From: Themeda triandra
Taxonomy: Eukaryota; Streptophyta; Magnoliopsida; Poales; Poaceae
Length of the DNA stretch: 64,000 bases
Assembly (NCBI GenBank): GCA_018135685.1
Contig: JAENPR010000582.1
Coordinates: forward strand, 337,060 to 401,059
Direction of reading: 5' to 3'
Shown: positions 44,066 to 56,115 of the stretch, piece by piece
Layout of the letters: each line of letters begins with the position of its first letter
How positions within the stretch are numbered: the stretch's first letter is position 1
The notes under the pieces: generated by a model
The model's input: the letters and a program-made list of their open reading frames with translations, nothing else
Told to the model about the DNA's origin: nothing
The model's database searches: none
Position numbers and translations under genes: made by a program

Positions 44066-46807
44066 TCAGCCAATGAGAAGCTTGTTCTCTTCCAAGAAGC
44101 TGTATGTCGGTACTTCCAGGTTGAAGGGTGCCGGGCCCTTGCGGATCCTACCAGAGATGTCGTAGTGAGAGCCATGGCACGGGCAGAACCAGCCGCCAAA
44201 GTCTCCTGCGTTGGGGAGCGGGATGCAGCCCAGGTGAGTGCAGACCCCAATGACGACCAGCCATTCAGGGTTCTTGACACGCTCTGCATCCTGCTCTGGG
44301 TGGCGGAGGGACGCGACATCAACACTGTTGGCCAACTTGATATCATCCTCTGTCCTCCGCCTGATGAAGACAGGCTTGCCACGCCACTTCACAGTTACCG
44401 TGGTGCCAGGCTCAATGCTTGAGAGGTCAACCTCAAGTGAGGCAAGTGCAAGAACATCCTTACTTGCTGACATGCTCAGGACAAATTTCAAGACGAGAAG
44501 TCGCAGCAAAGATGCGTAAATGAACCTCCCACCACTCAGCACAAAGTAGGCAAATGCACGCTTGCTGGGGTCCCCAGGTGGGTAGCGCTCATGGTTATAC
44601 TCATCATACACGATTTTTCCAGTTGGATTCTTCACAGCTGCCACAGTTGCTGGGAGCTCAGCTAAGCCCACATCCTGGTTCCTTGGAACAAGAGTTTCTG
44701 CTGAAAATCCTGCATGGAAGAGTCATTAGTTCACATCTTATCACTAGAACAATAAAAGCAGCACCAGAAGAACAGTAGCACTATAAAGTCAGAATTAACA
44801 TTAAAAATAGCACACGAAGAACTGTTAATGGAGGCCAGTTATTCATAGCAGCAGGGTAGACTAAAGCTAAACTTTCACAAGTCATAGAAAATTACCAAAA
44901 AGGAGCCATTTCCATAGTTAATTTGACGTTTTCTTGTGCCAAATGTTAAACTTTTACTGTTGCCAATTCTGTGTTCTTGTCACTGCTCACTAGCTACATG
45001 TTATATGGACTAACAGTTTTCAATTTCTTTTGTTTTGTGTCTAGTCAATAAAGCATTCTATATAGGGAGAAGCATGGCATGCTTCTATCCATTCCGTTAA
45101 CATCCAAAGTATCATTTTGCCAAAACTTAACAGTTATGTATTAACATGCTTGTTTCAACGATCAAAATAACATAACATAGATCAAAATTTGTGATTTGTG
45201 AAACCTATAACGTGAATGATCTGTGCATTGAGAAAATAGAATGATGAGAGTGCTCAACAAGTGAACTATACATCTGCCAACTAATGATTTATGAAATTCC
45301 TTTTGCAGTACACCACAAGTTAGATTACCCAGAATCATTGTCTAGATCACACAACAAAAAGAAATGGGCTCATGTTGGAACTATCAATTCCGTCATATAG
45401 ACCAACAGATCTAAGTATGTGAGAAAAAAGAACAGTTTCTACGCTTAACAGGTTTTCAATGGTTAAAGATTTGTGCTGACTAGTGGAGAGAATCAAATAA
45501 AAGCAGACACGAACCATCTCACATGCAGTAGTGTAGCAATGGGATAATTTGAAATAACACTTGCCAAATTTATATGGACACTAGCTTACCAACAAATCGG
45601 CAACAATAGCAGTAACAATGCAAGTTAGATAATCCTACAAGTGTATATATGAAAAAACAGCTAATTTACAGGAATTGATAACCATGAAAGCACATGTTTG
45701 CCTATAATTGAGCATAATGGTACTTGTGACATTAAATTTTTACAGTTATTTTGTAATGACACAATCTAACATGACAATTAGGTAACATTTGTACTCAATT
45801 GCCTTAACAATTTCTTCAGATGAAATAGATCTGAAAATGTTAGGTACAAATTAGACTGACGACTCCAGTAGAAGAAACTAAATAACTCAAGAACACATTA
45901 ATAGAACAGATTTTCTTCAATGATTTTTGAGATGTCAACTTGTCAAGCAATACAGCTTCAGCTTGCAAGATAGACATGATCAGCGGAGACAGTAGCATTT
46001 GAGATTATATCTTATAAAGCCAAATTAAGGTTGGACTTGTCACCAAGTCAACCAAGATACCACGAGAACAACATTTTTTTGTTATAATTTCGTTACTAAT
46101 TGGACACGACTATCGCATCAATATACATATACTATCTGCATGTTGATAATAGCACTGCCACTAACAATGTCACTAGGGTTAAGACTACAAGAGAACAACA
46201 ATCATCTTGCAGAGACCAACTGCAGAATTGTAGCACATATCACCACAGTCATGTTAAATAATTCAGACTAAAGAAACCAAAATCCACGTTAGCCCCTTCC
46301 ATATACCATCCAGTACCAACAGAGTTGACCAAAAACAGAAATGGAAACCGCTTCACGCCAAATGAATGAACGGCCAGAACCACAGACCCAACGATCGTAA
46401 TCAGGGAGTTCTAAGGCGCGATCTAAGATCACGGAGGGTACACAGATCAGCGAGCGCCCTAAGAGCACATAAGCAACCCCGCTCCACACCGAGACCAGAC
46501 ACCACGGATCGACCAGCCGTGGGCACCGCGAGCTCCGGAACCCTAGGAGCAGGGACATGAAACCATCCCGCCCGAATCTAGCCGTCGACCAACGCGAGAG
46601 CAGATCGGAGCGAGGATGAGAGGAGCGACCGCAGCACATACCTCTGGCGGCGGCGAAGAAGGGGGAGTCGATGGCGAAACGCGCCCTGCGGCCGCGCGTA
46701 TCGTCGTCGTCGTCGCGGCCGGGTGCGAGAGGGCCCCGGGTGCCCGCGGCGGCGGCGGGGCGCCAGGTGAGCGCGGACGAGAGGCGCCGGCCCGCGACCC
46801 TGAGCAT
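44066..46807 (-). CDS. Rieske iron-sulfur subunit of mitochondrial cytochrome bc1 complex, two exons
   Basis: Exon 1 is 46807-46642 and exon 2 is 44709-44066, with a GT-AG intron of 1932 bp; together 269 codons. Exon 1 encodes a mitochondrial targeting sequence (MLRVAGRRLSSALTW, Arg/Ala-rich). Residues about 107-135 form the membrane anchor (AFAYFVLSGGRFIYASLLRL). The soluble domain has both [2Fe-2S] boxes: CTHLGC at 212-217 and CPCHGSHYD at 231-239, with the Cys and His ligands intact. The protein carries electrons from ubiquinol to cytochrome c1 in complex III of the inner membrane. Length fits plant homologues (about 270). No defect is seen. Confidence 0.96.
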
Positions 46808-46809
46808 GG

Positions 46810-47450
46810 TGGATGGAGAGGGGACGTGAGCTTGTCGCCGGGTCCGGCCGCCGGGGATCGGGCGCTGCTCCGGTTTGGTGGGGGAGATCGATTCGGGGTC
46901 GGGGCCTCCGGGAGGAGAAGAGAGGCAGAGGCAGGCCGCGACGCTGACGAGGAATCTGATGGGAGGAAAAAAAAAAAAAAAGAGAAGAAGAAGAAGCGAC
47001 AGAGGAATACTGGAAGAGGAAGATTCTGGCCCAGTAGTAGTTTCTGGGCCTTAAGTGTTCTGTGAGATTTGGGCCTTTTCACAAGGAGCAGCTGCCACCT
47101 TCCCAAATATATATGAAAAAAATGCACATCTTGTTTCTATAAATCTCACTTTTTGAGTAATCAACATTTTCAAAGTTTTATCAAATATATAAAAATATGT
47201 TAATATTTATTATGTGTAATAATATACTTAAATTTATAGAGAGAATAATTTCTTAACAAACATATTATGATATACAAGTGTTTCATTCAGATTTTTAGCC
47301 AATGCATCATGCCTCTTGTTCCTCCCTTAGCCAGTGCATGAAATTTTTTAAAAGCACTCAGACAACACAACACAAAAGCAGTACAAATAATAAAATCATT
47401 CCTTTAGTTACCAAGCCCAAATTGGCCTATATGTAAAATCAAAACAATTA
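46810..47450. other. Rieske 5' region and AT-rich flank
   Basis: GC-rich leader/promoter sequence extends to about 46960, with purine-rich AAGAAGAAG sequence to 47010, then AT-rich sequence without a gene. Confidence 0.5.
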
Positions 47451-47456
47451 CCTACC

Positions 47457-47786
47457 TCAACAAAGACATTTTGTATAGATAAAATACAACATTGGCCACT
47501 TTAATGTTCTGCTAATCCTCTCCATGAACAAAGGAACATAAGGATAATAGTGAGGTCCACCATTCAAACATAATAGTTTATAACTAGGATAGATAATGGC
47601 CAGGGCAGCAACTTTATTGCGGCTCATGCAATATGCAATCGATGTTTTGTCCACCCCAACAGCGAAAATCAAATTCCATTCTAGGTGAACTGCAATCAAT
47701 CTGTAGGCTGCATCGCAAATCTCGATACCAAATTCAAGATGGTAGTACCGTCTAAATATCTGCAGCGTGGTCACATTATGCTTCAA
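47457..47786 (-). pseudogene. DUF1618-like fragment
   Basis: A 109-codon open frame resembles the C-terminal part of grass DUF1618 proteins: FGIEICDAAYRLIAVHLEWNLIF, then a Tyr-Met pattern and YYPYVPLFMERI. The family's usual pattern is HPECNLIFF, SYDM, YVPLF. There is no N-terminal half, promoter or full domain nearby, so it is likely a relic. Assignment is by motif memory only. Confidence 0.42.
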
Positions 47787-47789
47787 TGT

Positions 47790-48235
47790 CCAAATTCAGG
47801 GCTTTGGAAAACTGATTTTTCTTGGCTAATTTAGGGAATTAATTAGGGAATCAAACATGACAACTAATTACACATTATCAATCAATTGTACTATCAATAA
47901 AAGTTAGACAAATTTTATTCATGAAAATTGATCCAAAAAATTGAGTTTAAAACTGATTTCTAGGACATAGCCAAAATGCTAAGTGAGGGAAGGACAATAT
48001 AAGTCCATTTTTAAGTTCAAATTCACATGTTTGACTTGACAACAAAAACATTTTTTATTCTACTTTATAGAGCAAACATGATTCTGCAAAGTTTATTTTA
48101 TCAAACTGTTAATTGCTTTATTTATCAAGCAGTAAAACATGCAGAATCCTAGATGTGCACACATGAAGTGGGCTTGTTAATTGCTTAATTCATAATTGGG
48201 CACATACAGAAAAACATGCACACCTTCTGACCTTC
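47790..48235. other. AT-rich intergenic
   Basis: No gene or clear repeat seen. Confidence 0.4.
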
Positions 48236-48242
48236 ATCTACT

Positions 48243-48630
48243 TTATTTGTCACCACCACCACCACCATCCACCACTTCATAAACATTGGGCTTGTTCCAG
48301 GTGCTAAGCCGTATCTGTTCACCACCACCAACTCCAGAAGACACGCTTTTCATTCGGTGATGCCTAAAGAAACTATCAAAGCCCCTTTCGTTTGTGACCA
48401 GGTAGCGAATTAGAGTGGACCATTCCCACCAATCCATCAGGCCTAGTGCCTCCTCCGGGCTTGGGAGATGAATTCCTAGCGTTGAGTAGATTTCCCAACA
48501 GACAATGGAAGAGAAGGAGCAGAACATATGCACTGCAGTGCTCAACAGTCACTCTAGATGCCATGTTAGACAATAAAGAAACTGACTTGCATAATAAAGG
48601 AATGGAGGAAGTAATGTATGAAAGGACCAA
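48243..48630 (-). pseudogene. Relic of a LINE-type zf-RVT C-terminus
   Basis: Open frames on the minus strand give IVCWEIYSTLGI, PEEALGLMDWWEW and GFDSFFRHH. These resemble the block after the zinc-binding reverse-transcriptase domain in plant non-LTR elements (usually WEI, DWW, GFDSL). It is short and isolated; LINE origin is a tentative call. Confidence 0.42.
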
Positions 48631-48639
48631 TCAAGTATA

Positions 48640-49120
48640 TTTCAGATGAAAATTCAGTGAAGAAAATCATGCAAGAAATACAAACATGTTCAGAACTACG
48701 TATATAGGAAGACAGTTCAGTTGCATCGATATGAACATCAGAGCTATTGCTCCGCTGTGATTATCCCGTGACACCAATGTCCAAATACCCCAATAGATGC
48801 TCATCATTTGTCAGGCAAAATCAAGTAGATGATCAGGCATATATGAGTAACTGAAGCAATTGTTCAAGTAAGTTGCATAAGAATCTTCAACCAAGTAATT
48901 AGAAAACACCACAATGCATTTTGTACCAGAAACAATACGTTATGCAGCATTCTGTGCACAAGTAGGATATGTGCCAACAATGTGGAACAACCACAACATT
49001 AGCTTCTACTCATGTTTCAGAAAAGAAAGTTGGAGCATCAACACAACCACATACGAATCAGGATGTGGTTATTAGCCAACCTATTTTTCTCGAACAATTA
49101 GCCAACCTATTAACATACAA
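48640..49120. other. Intergenic, 3' flank of receptor kinase
   Basis: No gene. A short direct repeat (TTAGCCAACCTATT) occurs at about 49073 and 49099. Confidence 0.4.
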
Positions 49121-49122
49121 GT

Positions 49123-51195
49123 TCAACGACAACTGTAGAACGCTGTATTAACAGTATCCACTGAGTTCATTGATGAAGCTTGATTTACTTGTGTCTGCAG
49201 CATAACAGGTGGCTTCTTATCTGGCACCGTTGTCAAGGGTGCAGTCCCATCAAGCATCTTGACAACCCTTCGCATACCAGGTCGCTTCCTACAGTCCGGA
49301 TGCACACAAGAGAGACCCACAAGCAGAACCCGTCGCATCTCCTCCGCGACAAATCGGCCCCGAAGCCGCTGGTCTGCAGCATCAACTAGCCTCCGACGAC
49401 CCCATAGAACCCACACCCAGTCAACAACAGAGACTCCCCTCTCTGTTGGCCTCCGGCCAGTGGCCACCTCCAGAGCAAGCACACCAAAACTGTAGACATC
49501 GGACCGCTCTGTTGCAACACCTGAATGCACATACTCCGGAGCAAGGTAGCCAAGTGTGCCTGCTGGCTGTGTTGTCAGTGGTAATCCACCATGGCTCACC
49601 AGACGAGCAAGTCCGAAATCACCTAGCCTGGCATTGAACTCACCATCGAGTAGCACATTAGATGACTTGACATCCCGATGTAGGATCCGGTGATCACACC
49701 CATCATGTAGATATTCAAGCGCTGAGGCGATACCAAGCACTGCCCTGAACCGCGCTCCCACGGAAGCGTTGCTCCACCCATTGTGTGCAGCGCACAGTCA
49801 AGGTTCCCATTGGGCATGAACTCATAAACAAGAACGAGCTCATCCTTGCCGCAGCACCACCCAGCAAGCCGCACAAGATTGGGATGATTCGGGCAATTGA
49901 GCATGGCCGCAAGCTCACTTACAAATGACTTGGTGCACGGCCATATAGCCTGAAACCGTTTGACAGCAACTCTTGAACCGGATGGGAGCACTCCCTCATA
50001 CACGGTGGCACCAGAGCCACCAACGCCAATCACATTGCCACTGTCGAAGCTCTTTGTTGCTGCCCGTACCACCTCCATAGACATGGTCCCATAAGGATTG
50101 TCCCCCTCGCTCGGCACTGCACGCTCTTCACTTGGGCGACGAGCTGGCCGCCTGGAACGCCAGACAACAGAAGCGACGATGGCAAATACTGCAAGCAAGA
50201 CCATGCCTCCAAGGACTCCACCGAGCACCTTGTAGATCAGGTGGTGGTTTCCAGTAACCCGCAGCGGTTTGTTCGGCGGCAGCCGCAGTGCCATGGTGGG
50301 CTGCTGTGCTGGGGGCTCAGATGGTGGCGACGCCGCGCGGGACGAGTTGGCGAAGCCGAAGGTGCGGAAGGTCCAGCGCTCAATGACATGAAGCGCCGCG
50401 CCATTGCCGTTGGACGCCGAGAAGCCGGCGTACATGTACGCGCGCAGGAGCCCGGAGAGGTCGGCGTCGGGAGAGGGCGGGCTTCTTCGGGCGGCGGAAC
50501 GGCGAGTAGGAGAGCCACACCCTGAGGCGGCGGCGCGGGGCGCGGTACTCCACCCAGGCGGTGATGGGCACGCCCGCCCTGAGGTCGACCCCGGGGCTCG
50601 CGGACGCGACGGAGAAGATGGACCCCGCGTCGAGCGCGACGTGGTTGCCGTCCGGGTCCCGCAGCGCCACGTCGCGGTGGGTGTCGAACTCGACGGCGAC
50701 GGTGGTGACGGAGGCGTCCGAGGCGTCGCCGTCGTCCGAGGCGAAGGACGAGGGGAAGAGGCCGAGGAAGCCGTTGGAGGCGCCGAGGAACGTCCGGGAC
50801 GAGGTCAGGAGGAAGGCGAGGCCGTCGCCGTAGGTGGGCGCGGGCGTGATGCGGAAGGTGAAGCGGGTGGAGAAGGAGGCGGCGGTTGCGGTTGCGGAGG
50901 CGGAGGAGGAGGAGGGGACGGAGAGGCGGACGGGCTCCGAGAAGAGGGCGCGCCCGGCGCCGACGCCGTCGCGGGACGGCGTGGTGAGCGCGACGGCCGT
51001 GGCGCCCGGGTGCAGGGACGCGGAGCCCAGGAGCGTGAGGTTGCTCGCCCACGATGCGAGGAGGTAGGAGGCAGGTGGCGCTGGGGCGGATTCCGACGCG
51101 CGGCGGCGCTTGCCCGCGGCGGCGGCGGCGGCGGGAGGAAGCTGGACGACGGCGAGGAGGAGGAGGAGCGTCAGCACGGACGGGCGCGTGGTCAT
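49123..51195 (-). pseudogene. L-type lectin-domain receptor kinase (LecRK, clade VIII-like), intronless, two 1-base frameshifts as written
   Basis: The start is ATG at 51195. A signal peptide (LTLLLLLAVVQL) leads into a legume-lectin domain (LTLLGSASLHPG, GRALFSEPVRL, AFLLTSS, VAVEFDTH). A transmembrane segment (GGMVLLAVFAIVASVVW) follows, then a Ser/Thr kinase with GVGGSGATVYEG, VAVKRF, HRDVKSSN, DFGLARL and APEYV. Two single-base changes split the frame: an extra C in a CCC run at 50469-50471, and a missing base near 49750-49753 within the kinase domain. They cancel in length, leaving 2073 bases or 691 codons including the stop. Since everything else is intact, consensus error is as likely as real inactivation. 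LecRKs sense extracellular ligands at the plasma membrane. Confidence 0.88.
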
Positions 51196-51257
51196 GGCGA
51201 CGGAGAGGCGAAGGTTGTTGGAGTGGGATTTTGTGATGACAGAGAAAGGTGGAAGTG

Positions 51258-51292
51258 GGATTTAGGGTGAATTTGGGGAACTAAACAAGGCC
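51258..51292. mobile_element. Terminal remnant of a GGCCTTGTTTAGTT-type MITE
   Basis: GGGGAACTAAACAAGGCC followed by TTA matches one terminus of the family at 42886. The other end is not present; it lies about 65-100 bp upstream of the LecRK start. Confidence 0.5.
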
Positions 51293-51340
51293 TTAATTTG
51301 GAGGCAAACTGTATTCTACGCAATACCGGAACAAAAAATA

Positions 51341-52113
51341 GGCCGTTTGGTATTTACCGCTTCACCATGAAAGCCTATTTTTTACGTTTTCAGTTTCATA
51401 AACAGCTTTTTTTAGGAAGTAAACCATTTTTCTTAATCTGTTTGGCAAAACAGCTCATGATTGTAAGATAGAGAATAGAATGACTAAAATACCCTTCGTC
51501 CTTATCCCATTCCTCCAGCAAGCAGCGCCGTTCCGGCCACTGAACCGAGGAGGCAGCCCCATGTTTCCCTTGTCAGATTCTGCAGGCCCGCTGCTTGTGC
51601 CTTTTCTTGAGAGGCCACCGGTGCGGCGGTGCCCACGGCTTAGCCGTGATCCGGCCGTGAACTCAGGCGTCGGCATCCATTGCCTCGCTAACTCCGGCAT
51701 CCGCTCGTTCCCCGGCGAGCCGCAGCGACATCGCGTACGACGAGCTCCGGTGGTGGCGAACCTTCTTCTTCGGGTCCGGCAGCCGCGAACCATGGCCACC
51801 ACGCGTGTCCCAGCGGCCCTCATCCCGGCGGTTGAGCGTGCTCGCTGGCCATGGCGGCGGTCCTCGTGCGTCCTTCTCTTGCGCATGGCAGATGCGTCCA
51901 GGGGCAAAGCATGTCTTTACACAGGATGGGACCCACAAAGTGGCAGGTGAAGCTAGGGAAAGCTACAATTTTCAGCTCCCTCCCACTCTATCCCTTTGTG
52001 AGAGAGGATGAAAAATAGCTTCACTAGTGGAGCTATTTTAAAATAAGTTGTTTGATAAAAAAACAACTCTCAACAGCTCCATAGAGCTGTTTGGAGCTCT
52101 CCCAAACAGGGCC
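51341..52113. mobile_element. TIR element with GC-rich interior
   Basis: Ends read GGCCGTTTGG and, inverted, GGCCCTGTTTGG; both are flanked by ATA, a possible 3-bp duplication. AT-rich arms with AACAGCT motifs enclose a GC-rich core (51520-51950) that has an open frame on either strand but no recognised protein. PIF/Harbinger is likely given the termini. Confidence 0.45.
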
Positions 52114-52114
52114 A

Positions 52115-52678
52115 TAAGATCCGCCGGTAACAAAATAATAATCGATACTTTATCTGAATCAGTTGGAGTACTACACAGCCAATTTACCTGCCAAAACAGG
52201 GGTCATCATGGATTTTTTTTACTGTGCCTAATAACTTTATCTTTTAAAATACAAAAACCCATTTATATAGATCTCTGTATTTTGCTATTAGCTGTACATA
52301 TGAGTAGTCAAAGACAATATCGCAATAGTTGCCAAAGTTTAAGGTTCAGTGCTGAACGCAAAGTTACCGAGCTCTTTTCTTATCATTTTACTGTGCTTCA
52401 GTTGCTCATATTTTTCGGCAACATGAAGTTACTGTGCTCTCTCACCATTTGTTTATATTAACTATATATTAAGATACCAAAATGGGTGCAGGTGGTGCTC
52501 TGTGGCTATTGAGTAGCTTGTTTTCATCTCATCAATTGTATTTTGCCAATATTGGATACATTTATGTGAAAAAGAAATGTCAAGTGATATATGATAAGAA
52601 AATCCTACAAAAATGGGCCTTGTCTAAAAAGAATCGATAGCTTTCGCATTATTCATGAAGATTTGTCTATTTTTTAGA
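52115..52678. other. AT-rich intergenic
   Basis: No gene seen. Confidence 0.4.
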
Positions 52679-52679
52679 A

Positions 52680-54060
52680 CTTTTTTTTGTGACATAGGGG
52701 TTTCATTCATTGATCAATCGGGATTACAATCGAAATCAAATGTGTGCTACACAGGTTGGTGCTGATAGCCACTCACCCAACCTAATGTCACCTCAGACTT
52801 CCTTAGCTAATTGATCAGCGACTCGGTTACAAGATCGACTTGTATACATCACGAGAAAAATTATCAAAACAAGAGCTAATCAACCGAGTTTCCCTGATGA
52901 TCGGTGCAGCGAGCGAACGTTGGTCTGCAACATTTTGCTAAAGCTTGCCAGTTCTTGGCAATCACTCTCCAGAATGAGATTGCTGACTCCGTTGTCGCGG
53001 GCGAGAAGAGCACCCTCCCGACATGCCAAAGCCTCCAGTGTCAATGCGTCAAACCCATGAGGGTATCATATTGCTTTGCCACTAACAAACTGACCAGCAG
53101 CATCACGGAGGACCACTCCAGTTGCTCCTTCTCCTCTAACCGTGTGTTTGGTTGGAGAGCGGGGCGAGCCGGGTCGAGCGAACCCGTCCCCGCGGGTGTT
53201 TGGTTGGAGGATGGGAAGGCCGGGTTGGCTCCGGATGCGGGTTTGGACTCGTCCGCCAAAATCCGGCGGACGGAGCGAACCGCTCGGGTTCCGTCCGCGT
53301 CTTTTCGGCCTCCCAACTCGTCCGTCCCGAATCGAAATAAAAAAAACTCGTCCCTCCCCCGACCGGGCGACGAGCTCGCGGCGGGGAGTACTCGAGGCGC
53401 TCTCGCCGCGTGAGTTCCTCCTCACGCAAGCGCTAGCCCAGCCCGCCCGCCGGCGCACGTCCGCCACGCCGCCGCTTCACTCCGCCCGCCCCCGCCGGCG
53501 CGCGTGGTCCGCGCGCACGTCCGCCACGCCGCTCGTGCGGCGCTCGCGGGCCCGCGTCGCACGCTCCCCGGCCGGAGGCGGAGGAAGAAGATAAGGTCCG
53601 CCGGCCGGTGCGAGGAAGAAGATAAGACCGCGCCGCCGTCCGCCGGCCGGAGACGGAGGAAGAAGATAAGGTGAGAGAAAAAAAGAAAAAAAAATAGGTG
53701 AGAGATTGAGGTGGGGTCCACGGGTGGCAAGTGGGACCCTCACTAACGGTGTTATCATGCCATCCAACCCACGTTTCCAATTACTTCAACCAAAACACTC
53801 GACGGGTTGACTCCATTCCCAAAATCGAGATCTGTCCAAAACACCTGACGGATTGGCTCGTCGTCAAAATGGTTGGATCCAACCCAACCTACCCCCAACC
53901 AAACACACAGAATGCAGTCGACCCATCGGCGGTGGCTGCCCACTGTTTCACCACCTGATGCACCTCCGGGTGGTCTTGATGCGGCCTATATGTTCCACAG
54001 ATCAAAGGTCGTATCCAAACACCACTGAACCAAGACGCTGATGGGTCTACCTAGTTCATC
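52680..54060 (-). pseudogene. LINE 3' end with RNase H-like domain, interrupted by a TIR element
   Basis: Read on the minus strand, 53140-52880 encodes GATGVVLRDAAGQFVSGKAI, TLEALACREGALLARDNGV and LILESDCQEL, then NRVADQLAKEV near 52800. This is the RVT_3 RNase H domain common in plant non-LTR elements. Stops interrupt it. A T-run at 52683-52690 represents the poly(A) tail at the element's 3' end. The upstream part continues at 53910-54060 beyond an inserted TIR element. Confidence 0.68.
53143..53909. mobile_element. GC-rich TIR element inserted in the LINE relic
   Basis: The left end GTGTTTGGTTGG and right end CCAACCAAACAC are inverted repeats. The left arm is partly duplicated (the terminus recurs at about 53199). 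The core has three copies of a unit with GAGGAAGAAGATAAG at about 53580, 53612 and 53655. Open frames on both strands are compositional. A target duplication could not be identified; PIF/Harbinger affinity is a guess. Confidence 0.6.
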
Positions 54061-54805
54061 ATGTCGGTCGTTGGTTCCGCTACGTCCACAGAGCATACAT
54101 TCCTATAATCAGTGACGGAGCCAAGAATTTTGTATAGGGGGCCGTATTATCAAAATACATACAACATAATATGAATCCAAAATATATATATAGGGATTTT
54201 TAAAAAAAATCACCATTTATAGTATATATATCGCTAAGAAAAATTAGTAAGCTTTCATTTATTCTGTGCCCCTTGTTGAGCAGCAAGCCAAGATGTTGAA
54301 GTTCAGGTGTTAATTTCTCTAGTTTCTAACTCCCACGATTGGTCCTAATAATATCCTATTGCTTGATTTGCTTCAAATAAATTGAACAATAAACTACTAA
54401 AGTGAATTATAAATGAGCATACCTGATCGATCCTGGTGTTCTACACGATCTGCTGGTGACTGCTAATGCGTACAGGTACATCGTTGATCGTACCTCCTGC
54501 CGGCGTGCTACGGAACCATGATCCTTGATCCTTCTACGTACGTTCTGCTGGCCGCTGCTAGTGCGTTGTCAGCTGCACGCCCTGCCGCCGCTCTGAGTGG
54601 AAATCGCGAATCGCAGCCGCAGGAAAGAGGAAACGACGACAGACGGTTGAATCCCCGAGGTCTGAGGGCTGAGCACGACGTTTCTCTGCTTAGATGGGCC
54701 TTTGGCCTTTGGGCTATAATCCCTCCGTAGCAAATTAACTCGATGATGGAATACTTTCATTTTTGCCAGCAGAAAATGACTCGATGAAACATGGAATCGT
54801 ATATA
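54061..54805. other. Repeat-like intergenic sequence
   Basis: CAGTGACGGAGCCAAGAATTT at about 54113 and, inverted, GGATCCGCCCCCCTGG at about 55279 may be the ends of an older element enclosing the Stowaway MITE. Evidence is weak. No gene is recognised. Confidence 0.3.
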
Positions 54806-55057
54806 CTCCCTCTATTCCAAATTATAGCATTTCAAGAATCTTAAAGTTAAAACTTTTTTAAATTTGACCAAAATTATATAAAAAAACTATAATAACTTGT
54901 GATATCAAATAGGTATGCAATGAAAATATAAATAATAGAGAATCTAATGGTACTTAATTGTCATCATAGGTATTTTTATTTTATCATATAAATTTGGTCA
55001 AACTTACGCTTTAACTCTCCAAGATTCTTGAAATGCCTTATAGTTTGGAATGGAGAG
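54806..55057. mobile_element. Stowaway (Tc1/mariner-type) MITE
   Basis: It begins CTCCCTCTATTCCAAATTATA and ends TATAGTTTGGAATGGAGAG, inverted copies of the Stowaway terminus, flanked by TA on both sides. At 252 bp, AT-rich and noncoding, it fits the family. Confidence 0.9.
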
Positions 55058-56106
55058 TACCATACACTTCGTATTTTTGCGGCAGCCTATATAATGGTGA
55101 TACTTCGGTTATTTGGCGGATCTAGAAACACCATCTAAGTGGGCTAATTAGTTAAAAACTGTGAGGAGAGCGCTTCATTTTTGGTATTTAAAAATCAATA
55201 ATTTGCATGGTTGCACAAGACATGCAAGTAGAAATTTTAGGCTCCACCCTAGGCTATAGCCCCTCTAGCCGGGGGTGTGGATCCGCCCCCCTGGTTATCG
55301 TTACAATAACAATCGCAGGGTGCATTCGAAACTGACTTAACGAGAAATGTAAAGAGTGCAAAAGTTGAGGTTATCGTTACCTGTGCTTATATTTTGTAGT
55401 AGGGTAATGGTGCTTTGCGAATGTTGGTGGTCAATAAAATCCACTGATGGATGAAGGGCAATGAATTCCGAATATCATCAATTTCTTAAAGTACCAATAC
55501 ATAGGAAAGCCAATGGTCATAGTAATCCGTCTTTTGGATAAACATAAAAGCCACTTTGGATGGTCTTAGGGCGCCTGCAATGATCAAGTCTAAATCATCA
55601 GCTGAATAAGAATAAAAAGAAAGAAAAGAATTCCAATCAGACAACAAGCATGCGAGTGGACCACAGAGTCAGAGACAGCCGAAGGCGGAGCTAGCGACAA
55701 GTTCGTGGCTCGTGATAGGATTTTTTAAGTTCTCTCTCATCCACATCATCAAATAGCCAGAGCAAATAGCTTTGTTGAGAACACTCAATAACTAGCTATT
55801 TGACTAGCTATTATAACATGGATATATAGAAAAAAGTAGTAACAAGCAACCAACAAATAGTTGATCTATTTCACATAGTCCAGTATTATGTGAGAGAGCT
55901 TATGGGTCAAATAGAATAAGAGTGTCTAAAATAATCTTTCCTTTTTATCTCTTATATCCACCTCCACGTGAGCTAACTAGGTAATTAGCACCGACGTTCT
56001 TATACAATTCATTTGAGTGCTGACACAATGTGAGGTAGAAATAGTGTTAATAAAAAAATGTCATGTATAGACGGATCCAGAAGCTTGTACTGAAATAGTT
56101 TAGTAT
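55058..56106. other. Intergenic, repeat-like
   Basis: No gene recognised. The section from about 55565 (GGGCGCCTGCAATG) looks like a decayed DNA element but no matching end was found. Confidence 0.35.
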
Positions 56107-56115
56107 TATTAATTT

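Noticed and set aside
46616..47065. 149-codon plus-strand frame
   Set aside because: It overlaps the Rieske first exon and leader in antisense; Gly/Arg/Lys low complexity.
50404..51270. 288-codon plus-strand open frame
   Set aside because: It is the antisense shadow of the GC-rich lectin domain of the LecRK; composition-driven, with no domain.
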